NCBI GenBank assembly: GCA_003550305.1
Contig: QKYT01000557.1
Coordinates: 7,426-34,446 of the forward strand
Length of the DNA: 27,021 nt
Direction: 5' to 3'
Source: Glomus cerebriforme
Taxonomy: Eukaryota > Glomeromycota > Glomeromycetes > Glomerales > Glomeraceae
The notes below the pieces were generated by a model. The model saw only the letters and a program-made list of their open reading frames with translations, was not told the DNA's origin and did not search any database. Position 1 is the stretch's first letter, and each line of letters opens with the position of its first letter. This document shows, piece after piece, positions 18,540 through 27,021 of this stretch. A program made the position numbers and the translations under genes.

Positions 18540-20137
18540 ATAAATTTATTATCCAGATTGATGAGTTAAATACGCGCAGTATTAAAGTGCTAAAGGAGCT
18601 AGCTAATTGGGATTTTTAAAAATCAAAATAATTATTGGATGCATGCAATATTCAATTTAATATCGGCAAATAAAGATACGAGAAGTCCAGAAAAAAAGCA
18701 CGAATGACCATGGAAATATATTGAACCCAAATGACTTAAAGGAATCAAAAAATAAAATAAAAATAAAAATTCAACAAACAGCAAATAAAATTAGCGGATC
18801 TTCTTATAAATGGTTTATTAAAATTGTTAACAGATACAGGTAATAAGAAAAATGTAGTGCACAAAAAAAAAATAATTACCGATGTAGACAACATTTAATA
18901 TTGGTCAAAAATATCAAATATTACGGCGAAACCAACGTCGCTTATTAAATATTCAGTTTTTCAGCTTTTCAGTAGTAATATAAATCGTAAATAGACTGAA
19001 TCCTATGGACATCAATATGTACTATGTAGACTTGAAGACTTGAAGCCATGTGAAAAATGACATGGATTATTGAATGAATATGAATGTACAGTACGTGTTT
19101 TAATTGTTCTATATATCTATATGATGATAAATTCAATTATGGAGCACGTGTAAAATATCTTTTAAAGATAATAATTAAAAATCTTAAAATGATACCCAAC
19201 TCTAAAATATAAATAAGTAAAGCCGTCCATTCATTCCCGAAAATTAGAATTCTTTGAAGTAACATTTGATTACAAATTTACAGTAATAAACTAGCTGTAA
19301 CCCATTGTTTTACACCAGGACCAGTAAGTTGATTTAGTGTAAATTAATTTAGTAATGTATAGTATATTAAAAAGAAAATTCTGATTTGTGCTTAGAAAAC
19401 TTATTGCTTATTGTTTTATAAATTAATTCTTAGTTACAGTAAATTTCTATTATAATAAAGTACAAATTGCAGCAAATTATATTTACAATAATATAAATAA
19501 TATTTACAATATGTGAAATTTATGATTTATTATTTTTGTAATAAATTTATGAATATATAAATAACGAATCTGTATAGTTATTGTTACAAAATAGATTATT
19601 TCAAAAACTTATTATAGCAATCTTTTGTCAAAAAATAAAAATCTATCACATTATAGTGATCTATTATTATGAAAAATTTTTACTATTATTATTGCTAAAA
19701 AAAGCTAATTATATTCTACTTTATTAGTATTAGCGAAATGCCAGTTACCAGGAATGCCTAAGAAAAAAAATTCTTTTTATTATATAGTAATCTACTGTAT
19801 TGTTATTAAAAAAATCTATATAACTTAACATAATAAGTCAATTGTATTTTACTTATCAGTATTAGTATTAATACATTTGGAATTCAAAAACTATAAAATT
19901 ATATGTATATATTACGTGAATTTACCGATCAAATGGTTTTTAATCGTCCAAAAATTTTCATCATCAATTGGATTTTTTGACTAAAAATGAAAAAAAAATG
20001 TCCCATAAGATATATTGTCAAGAAAAGAAGGTTCACTGAAGAAAAGATGTCCGCAGCTTACAATCTACCAAAAAAATAATAAACTATAGAATAAACATGA
20101 ATTTGCACGGAATAGTTCAGCCGCAGCTGAATCACGC
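18540..20137. other. About 1.6 kb AT-rich sequence without recognisable gene
   Basis: Only short frames. Some fragments near 18540-18900 may be further decayed coding sequence, but I could not align them to anything. The five bases before the LTR (CACGC, 20133-20137) would be the left target-site duplication of copy C. Confidence 0.45.
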
Positions 20138-20578
20138 TGTTAGTATAGAACACTACTGTGCCAATTTACTGTGCCATATTGTGCCACTCTATGATCATGA
20201 TTTCCATGATCACGGTGATCTTAATGATAGTAGTGATATTAATGATCTTAGTGATAGTTAAGATAGTTANGATAGTAAAGATCTTTATTATATTTATTAT
20301 ATTTATTATATTTATTATCATTTTATTATATTTTATTTTTGTATAAATAACCTGAGAATTTTATTAAGTTNTCCTTAGTTCTTGTAACTTCAATTGAATA
20401 ATAAAATAACTTTTACCTAAAAATTCCTATACCGTTTACCAATTAAAGAGCGAACTGTACGCAACAAACATAAATTATTGTTACCTCTATCNTTATAAAC
20501 TTAATTAATTTTTCATTTTCGAACATAAAGAAGAAAAGTTAAAGGATAAAGGAATCAAGAATATAATTAGACGTAACA
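20138..20578 (+). repeat. 5' LTR of Ty3/gypsy copy C (LTR3, 441 bp)
   Basis: TGTTAGTATAG...GACGTAACA. Three TACTGTGCCA-like motifs occur within the first 50 bases, GATCACGGTGATC is at 20208-20220, TATAAATA at 20342-20349, and AATAAAA near 20399. A TTTATTATA array has about four units. It is followed by AG and then the primer binding site, as expected for a 5' LTR. Confidence 0.92.
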
Positions 20579-20580
20579 AG

Positions 20581-20598
20581 TGGTGATTCCTGCCAGGT
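20581..20598 (+). other. Primer binding site
   Basis: TGGTGATTCCTGCCAGGT starts two bases after the LTR. Its complement ends in ACCA preceded by a stretch that could be a tRNA acceptor and T-stem, as needed for a tRNA primer. The tRNA was not identified. Confidence 0.7.
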
Positions 20599-20670
20599 TA
20601 CCTTTTTAATTGATAGTATAGCAAAGAGAAAATTAAGAGATTAAGAAATTAGAAACACCTTGAGAAGTGC

Positions 20671-23379
20671 ATGAACTTTGAAGAGATCGAGATAAACACA
20701 GCGATACATACATTGAGACATTATTCAAATTCTCCACTAAACGAAGACCATTCTTGCCATATCTGTTACCCAGTACCATCGTTACACTCTATAAATACTG
20801 CTTTTGGAAATTTTTGGATTTGGATTAATCGTACTTTTAACGCAGAAACTTACACAGCCTATACCATTACAGCTTTTAATCTATTCAATTATTTAGTTTC
20901 AACTACATTATCTGGACAACAAAGTGATCAGTTACCTTCAGTACTCATACGTCTACTTACTAGTATCTGATATCTAAGAAGACCTTTCTCATCTGAAGTC
21001 TTATTTAACTATACCTTAGGAATAGCTGTTAGGACTAATTGTTTTGAACATCCCGTTACCATATATATTTTTGACAAAGCATACCAAGAATTATTAGATC
21101 AACTTATTGCATCTGTACAGCACGATCGATATCTCTTAAGTCAAATTAGTGTACCCTCACCAATATCTTCAGAAGAATCAACAAGTTCAACAGAATTAAC
21201 TAACGCAACACTGACATCGCCAAATCTCATTAGAACACCTACACCGCCTATTATCATACAAACCCCACTGAATCTTATACGTACTCCTACACCAACACCA
21301 CCAAATACACCACCAAACGTAAATATGGCTACCGCTGANNAATTAAANNNACTTTATGACCAAATTTTTGGAACTGATGGAGCTCGATTAGCAGCCATAG
21401 CTAATGCAAACCAAAATGCTGAAAGAACTACTGCCAAGGTCGATAACTTTAGTGGAGCAGAAGGAGAAGACCCAGTAGAATGGCTCAAAACCTTCAACAG
21501 AGCTGCAATAACCAATAGATGGACTACAGAAGCCAGGAAGAAAGCTGTAGCTGGAGCTTTCATGAAAGGAGCAGCCGCCGATTGGTTTGAAGGAATTACT
21601 GGAACAATAGGAAATCATTTCGATGCCGCAGCCAACGGAGGAAATAATTTTACTGACCTTTTCAACCGACGATTTGTGAGTGAAATAAAGAAAAACCAAT
21701 GGTATCAGGAGTTAATTTCCTTACGACAAAAGAACGATGAATCAGTTGACTCTTATACTAATAAGTTTAAGAAACTTGCTGACAGAGTAGGACTCACTGA
21801 TGCAGCTCAAAAGAAGCGTATGTTCCTAATGAGATTAAACCCTGCCTATATCCCTTTGGTATATGCTCGAGATCCCGCTAACCTTGACGAAGCTATTGGA
21901 TATGTAAGAACAGTAGAAATTGGATTTAACTTTGCTTCAGGAGCTACTCCTAAGTCTCAAGCATCTACTACTGCCTCTAGTTCTAAAGCTAAAATTTCAG
22001 AGACTGAAGTTGATGAATTGACCAAAAAGCTAGAGCAACTTACCATTAATTACGCGAACCTTACAACTGCGTTATTAGCTCAACCTCAGAAAAGAAGAAG
22101 TCGTCCACCAATGAATCAAGGAAGACCTAGGAACAACAACTTCAGTGCGCCTAGACCAGCTGCTTTCAATTTCAAGTGTTACAATTGTAATCAACCTGGA
22201 CATATGGCTAGAGATTGTCCCTATCCTGATCAAAGATATAACAGACAACCAAGAACAACNAATGTANCNAGAACTCCTAGGTATGAAACTAGAGATGTAA
22301 ACTATCTAGATGACTTTGAATATGATGATGAATACGAGGAAGAATATGAAGATGATGAGGGAGAAGAGTATGAAGTCTATTTAAATACTCGTTCAGGACC
22401 CTACCCTCAAAGCCCAATCTCCAAGAATAAAAGAGCGCAAAGAAGTGAATCTAGAAGAGAGGAAAACTTAAGAAAAACCCCTCGATTTAGTGTACCCGCT
22501 ACCACAGAAAATATGGAAGATGTGGAAGTACAGCTACCAGTAACTACCATTACTACTTCAACAAAGACCACCAAGACTCCTAGGAGAAGATTATTACCCG
22601 CACCAATCGAACAATTAACTGAGTTCAACGTAGCTACCTATTTACAAAACTTACCATGCGGACTCTCTGTAGGACAAGCTGCCCATATAATTCCTACCTA
22701 TCGCTCTGGATTATCAAGAGCTGTGAGGAGATCACGTGAGAAAGCGCAACAGGATGGAACTCAAGAAGCTAATTTAGCTGACAGTGATGAAGAACCAACT
22801 ACCGCTGCTAAATGTACTCTCAGAATTGACCAAAAAGCACAAACCGCTATTGTAGATAGTGGAGCAGCCACAAGTATCATGACTAAAGCTCTCCTTAACA
22901 AACTAGGCTATGAGATCGATAGACCTTCCAAAATGATTGTAGTCATTGCAAATGGAGCAAGAACTAGATCTTTAGGAATAGTTGATGATATCCCTATAGT
23001 AATAGGAAAGATTGAAATCCCTACCTCTTTCCAAGTTTTAGACTCAAAGGATGAAGTTCTTATTTTAGGAAACAACTGGTTAAAAGAAGCAAATGCCACC
23101 ATGAGTTGGGAGCAATCAACCTTGACTATTCGTAAAAATAATGTTACTGTTAGAATTCGTATTACCTTTACCAAAACCGCTAAGGTTACCACTCAAGAAT
23201 TAGATTACGACTCTGAAGATGATTACTACGAAGATGAGCTCTTAGATGAATACTATGTCTATTATTCAGACATGACCGATGAGGAAGAAGTATTTGATGA
23301 CGAAATGACATACAATCCATGGAGTAATGTATATTCCCCATATAATTCTGAAGAAGAATCTGAAGATGAAGAGACCTGA
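20671..23379 (+). CDS. Gag-protease polyprotein with one in-frame TGA, copy C
   Basis: The first ATG after the LTR (20671) opens a frame of 902 codons to TGA 23377-23379, interrupted only at TGA 20968-20970; the 684 codons from ATG 21325 are uninterrupted. Numbered from 21325: a retrotransposon Gag capsid-like region (about 40-200, DPVEWLKTFNRAA, WYQELISLRQKNDESVDSY), a CX2CX4HX4C zinc knuckle at 285-298 (CYNCNQPGHMARDC), an acidic and Arg-rich linker, then a retropepsin-like protease with DSG at 511-513 and the flap-distal ILGNNWL motif near 581. The N-terminal extension (codons 1-218 from 20671) ends in Pro/Thr-rich sequence. The product would form particles and process the polyprotein. A few ambiguous bases lie near 21339-21350 and 22260-22269. 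Confidence 0.88.
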
Positions 23380-23380
23380 G
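23309..23380 (+). promoter_or_regulatory. Gag-PR/pol overlap with candidate +1 frameshift site
   Basis: The pol frame is +1 relative to gag and is open from 23309, so the shift must occur between there and the gag stop. The gag frame ends GAG-ACC-TGA-G (23371-23380); skipping one base at the stop leads into pol (GAG TTA ACA). A codon followed by a slow UGA is the arrangement used in antizyme and RF2 +1 frameshifting. Re-initiation at ATG 23327 is an alternative. Confidence 0.55.
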
Positions 23381-25681
23381 TTAACAATCCTGCAGTCTTT
23401 TTTAGCAGAAAGCGCAAAAGGATCAAGCGAAAAGGAACAGAACTTTGAAGATCAGCATGTAGGACCACTCGACTACCATCAACAACAAGCTTTTCAACAT
23501 CTTTTAGAAGAATACGCTGACATTTGTGCTAAAGGACAGACAGAAATAGGACAAACAACCATAGTAAAGCATAAAATCCATACAGGAGACGCTTTACCTG
23601 TAGCTCAAAAGCCCTATCGTACCAATCCCAAAAATACTCAGTTTCTTAAAGAAGAAATCAAGAAGATGGAAGCCAATGGAATTATTAGACATTCTCACAG
23701 TCCCTGGGCCTCCCCAGTTGTCATCGTAGAAAAGAAGGGAGGAGACAAAAGATTATGTATCAATTACCGAAGGTTAAATGCTCTTACAAAAATAGATGCT
23801 TACCCTTTTCCAAGGATTGATGATTTATTAGATTCTCTAGGAGGATCTCAATGGTTTACCACATTAGACTTAGCCAGTGGATATTGGCAAGTTTCCATGC
23901 ACCCTCATGACATTGAAAAAACAGCCTTCATTACCCCTTCTGGACTCTATGAATTTTTAGTCATGCCTTTTGGACTAAACAATGCCCCTGGAACCTTTCA
24001 ATGCCTCATGAACTGGATCCTAAAAGATTACCTTGGACTCTTTGTAGCAGTCTATTTAGATGACATTATCATCTACTCAAAAGGATCTTTAGAGTTACAC
24101 TTAGACCATGTAAAACAAGTATTTCAAACCTTACGCGAAGTGCAACTTAGCATTAAGTTGAAGAAGTGCCACTTTTGCTACCTATCACTCTCCTTCTTAG
24201 GACACATAGTAGGACAAGGAGGTATTCATCCTGATCCAGAAAAGATTGAAAAAGTCAAGAATTTTCCAATTCCCAAGACTTTAACTCAACTCAGAGCTGT
24301 ACTCAGACTTTTTGGATATTACCGAAAGTTCATCAAAGATTTCGCCCACCATGCCAAACTATTGACCATGTTACTTAAGAAGGAAATACCTTTCCAATGG
24401 ACAGAAAAACAACAGGTTGCCTTTGACAGACTTAAGGAAAGACTCATTAAAGCACCTATTCTACAATATCCTGACTTTGAACAACCTTTTACATTATATA
24501 CTGATGCTTGCAAGTTTGGACTTGGAGCTGTATTATCACAAAAAGTTAATGGTCAAGAATGTGTAGTTGCGTATGCTAGTTGAACTACCAACAAGGCAGA
24601 GGAAAATTATCCAATTACTGACTTAGAATGTCTTGCAATCGTATGGGTAGTAAAACACTTCCACCATTACTTAAGCCGACCCTTCTCTATCGTCACAGAT
24701 CATTCCGCTCTTAAATGGTTAAAAACTTCAAAAATGCCTAAAGGCAGAAGAGCTCATTGGATTATGGAACTCCAACAATATAATTTCACCATTGAACATC
24801 GCCCAGGAAAGCATAACGCTAATGCAGACGCATTATCTCGCATGTATAATGATCAAACTGACCAAGAGAAAGAAAATGAGTGTTTCTTAGTCATTACCTA
24901 TGACGCAGACACAGAAGAAGATGAAGAACCAGAAGCAGAATCTTCATCTATGGCATTAGTTAGAAGCAACAAGCGAAGACGACTCACTCCCAATCAAAAG
25001 ATTCCTTACGAAAGCGACAGTGAATTTGAGGAAATTACAAGTAAGAAATCTTTACCCATAACTATTCCTGAACCTTATCCATGTTGCGGACATATTATCT
25101 GCACTTGCGAGCCAGAAGTTTCGTCTATTAACACTGAAGAGTATCAACAAGATCATGATAACAATGGATGGGACCCAAGATGGGTTGAAGAAAATGAAAG
25201 TGAAATTGAATGGGAATACCATTCTAACGACGGAACTGCAAATTCAGAATGAAGTGAAGGCATAGAAATGTATGACATGGAAACCCCTGCAGGAAACTTT
25301 ACCAGAGAAGANATTNAACAAATTTACCGTACTGCTATTCAAATTAAGCAGGTTATAGCAGGACAACCAATAACTAGAGGAGGAAGCAGATGTACCTGGA
25401 AATGTGATACTGAAAACTATCACATCCATACCTACTGTAAATTATGCAAGAAAAACTTAATTTATGGTACCCTCTATCATCGTTGTATTTGGAGTTTTTC
25501 TCCAGGACACCTTCACCCAGATATGGACCCAAGATTTTTAGTCAATGTACCGTGGTGGAAGGAACCTATTTTAGTTCAACGTGAGAATGCCATAGTATAT
25601 TTGAGACTTTTAGAACGTCTCTACAACAACTTACCTGTTTATACCCCTTCTCTTGAACCCATCGTCGCTGAATTAGATTAA
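23327..25681 (+). pseudogene. Reverse transcriptase-RNase H with Cys/His-rich tail, copy C
   Basis: Frame 2 carries a complete RT: RHSHSPWASPVVIVEKK, the catalytic Asp of TLDLASGYWQ (residue 181), the YLDD box (residues 243-246, 24053-24064), and thumb/connection. RNase H follows (YTDACKFGLGA; TDLECLAI; TDHSALKWL; GKHNANADALSRM). The tail of about 270 codons has an acidic part, CCGHIICTCEPE, and CTWKCD...HIHTYCKLCKK...HRC, then a helical end LLERLYNNLPVY before TAA 25679-25681. TGA at 24581-24583 (copy B has AGA) cuts RNase H, and TGA at 25250-25252 lies before the second Cys cluster. RT copies the RNA in cytoplasmic particles and RNase H removes it; this copy could make RT only. Confidence 0.9.
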
Positions 25682-25791
25682 GTTCCTTTTTAGTTAAACA
25701 TTTTTTTTTTATTTATATTTTATATATTTAGTTAGTTATTTCTTTATGGTGAAAGCTAAAGCGTTCACATTGTGATGAACGGCCAATTAAC
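25682..25791 (+). other. Conserved spacer with hairpin before integrase frame, copy C
   Basis: The second copy of the spacer at 2975-3089: a T-rich start, then the near-identical segment with GTGAAAGC-TAAA-GCGTTCAC at 25749-25768 and the nine-codon mini-ORF from 25746. Integrase ATG follows at 25792. Confidence 0.6.
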
Positions 25792-27021
25792 ATGGATACT
25801 CAACATTATCATAATTTATTAAATTATATTAGTAATAGTACATTTCCCTTAGATTTTAGTGAAGCATAACAAAAGCAATTAGTCAACCAATCAAAACATT
25901 ATTTAGTTAAGAACAATTTATTATTCAAGAAAGATCGAAATAATCAGAATAATTTAGTTAAAGTAGTTCAAAAATACGAAATGGACCTGTATTTTATATG
26001 TTCCATAATGACCCCACAGCTGCACACGCCTCTAAAGATAGAATGATGGATAAAATGAAGAAGCGATTTTTTTGGCCGCAAATGTTCCAAAATATAAGCA
26101 CTTATGTAGAATCATGTGATGCATGCCAAAGAAGAGGAAAATCAAAGCNACAAGAACCATTACATCCAATTCCAGTTGGAGCACCTTTTTACCAAATTGG
26201 AATCAATTACGTAGGACCGTTGAATGTAACTTTGCAAGGAAACAAATATATCATTGTTGCTATGGATTACATGACTAAATGGCCAGAAGCAAAACCTGTA
26301 AAAGAAGCTACTGCACAAGAAACTGTGACATTTGTTTATGAAAGTATTATTTGCCGTTACGGTTGCCCTGAAAAAATCCTAACTGATAGAGGAACACATT
26401 TTAATAATTAGCTCTTGAAAGGATTATTAAAGAAATTTGAAATTACACACTTAATGTCAACTCCTTACCATCCGCAGACCAATGGACTTGTAGAAAGATT
26501 TAATAGAATATTAATAGAAGCCCTCTCACGAACAGCCACCAATCATTTAAATGACTGGGATAAGTTTATAGCCCCTGTTCTATTTGCTTATCGTACTAGT
26601 GCACATTCAACTACAAAAATATTCCCATTTTTCCTTGTGTATGGAAGAGAAGCAAAATTGCCACCGATAGTACAGAAATGGAGGAGGAATCTAACTTAAT
26701 CGAGCACATAGATCATCAAGTGACGCACCTATCGGATGTTAGAAATGATGTGCAACAGCATATCAAATCTGAGCAGCAAAAACAAAAGGATTTCCATGAT
26801 AAGAAACTAAAAAAGGAAATCAGATTTAAGATTGGTGATCAAGTCTTATACTATCGTGCTACTCTAGATAAGCAATGGTCTGAAAAATTAAGCCCCAAAT
26901 GGAAAGGACCGTATTACATTCATAATGTAATTGGAAATGGCACTTAACAAACTAAGGGAATTATCGGGAAAAGTCCTAAAAACGCCTGTGAACAGAAGTT
27001 TTCTAAAAATATATAAAGACA
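25792..27021 (+). pseudogene. Integrase of copy C, broken and catalytically altered (3' end outside window)
   Basis: Starts MDTQHYHNLLNYI at ATG 25792. TAA at 25867-25869 (also in copy B); one base lost near 25985 shifts to the frame that holds the H2C2 finger (HNDPTAAH, CDACQ) and DDE core. The first catalytic Asp is replaced by Asn (IGINYVGPL, 26205-26207), while the second Asp (ILTDRGTHF) and the Glu (GLVERFNR) remain. TAG at 26409-26411 replaces CAG of copy B; one base is lost near 26661 and one gained near 26946. The GPY/F module (WKGPYYI) is present near 26901-26921. Integration by this product is not possible. Confidence 0.9.

Larger units (their letters stand above)
20138..27021 (+). 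mobile_element. Ty3/gypsy copy C, nearly full length, 3' end outside window
   Basis: Order: LTR, primer binding site, Gag with zinc knuckle, protease, RT, RNase H, Cys/His-rich extension, spacer, integrase. The RT-RNase H-integrase order is that of Ty3/gypsy (Metaviridae-type) elements, and the GPY/F end agrees. The 139-aa ORF and 3' LTR would follow after 27021. Stops and frameshifts in gag, pol and integrase make it defective. Confidence 0.92.

Noticed and set aside
21388..21699. Minus-strand open frames across gag (also 21354-21563, 22407-22628, 22908-23192).
   Set aside because: They are antisense shadows of the gag-protease frame, which has clear domain motifs.
1..27021. The two window ends carry the same integrase segment, as if the sequence were circular or overlapping.
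   Set aside because: The segments differ (for example GGCGCTTATAAA at the start against GGCACTTAACAAA at the end), so they belong to different copies of the family.
1..27021. CRISPR arrays, bacterial operons or ribosome binding sites.
   Set aside because: Spliceosomal introns and eukaryotic retroelements show a nuclear fungal context; no regularly spaced short repeats with unique spacers were seen.

Overview
The window is AT-rich, gene-poor and dominated by repeats. Short introns of about 60-75 nt with GT..AG ends, fungal Ty3/gypsy-type LTR elements, a Tc1/mariner-IS630-type transposase gene, a tyrosine-recombinase gene of the Crypton/DUF3504 sort, a decayed BACK (BTB-associated) domain and a protein with a C-terminal SAM-like domain together suggest a nuclear contig of an arbuscular mycorrhizal fungus (Glomeromycotina, Rhizophagus-like). 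That assignment is inference from sequence style, not from a database match.

Left end (1-5251): two copies of one Ty3/gypsy family lie head to tail and share an LTR. Copy A contributes only its integrase C-terminus, a 139-codon extra ORF, a polypurine tract and the LTR at 659-1099. Copy B starts at that LTR, has lost gag, protease and the N-terminal part of reverse transcriptase, and runs through RT/RNase H, a Cys/His-rich extension, a separate integrase frame and a second copy of the 139-codon ORF to the LTR at 4792-5251. Right end (20138-27021): copy C of the same family, with 5' LTR, primer binding site, Gag-protease, a +1-shifted pol frame and integrase; its 3' end lies beyond the window. 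All three copies carry stops or frameshifts.

Middle (5252-20137): a LINE-like retroposed copy with a poly(A) tail and target-site duplications (5774-7892); a degenerate tandem repeat; a tRNA-like relic; a three-exon tyrosine-recombinase gene on the minus strand (9330-10672) with a large palindrome upstream; a possible solo LTR filled with pyrimidine-rich sequence (12652-13592); an intact-looking three-exon gene for a Cys-rich/SAM-like protein (13959-15640) convergent with an intact-looking four-exon DD34E transposase gene on the minus strand (15767-16933); then two decayed gene fragments (about 17283-17830, and a BACK-domain pseudogene at about 18030-18530) and AT-rich sequence without genes.

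The most interesting material is in the LTR family: a 139-codon accessory ORF that looks constrained by selection, an antizyme-like ACC-UGA shift site between Gag-PR and pol, a Cys/His-rich module between RNase H and integrase, and an integrase frame preceded by a conserved hairpin-bearing spacer. The only genes with uninterrupted models are the recombinase (C-terminus uncertain), the SAM-like gene and the DD34E transposase.
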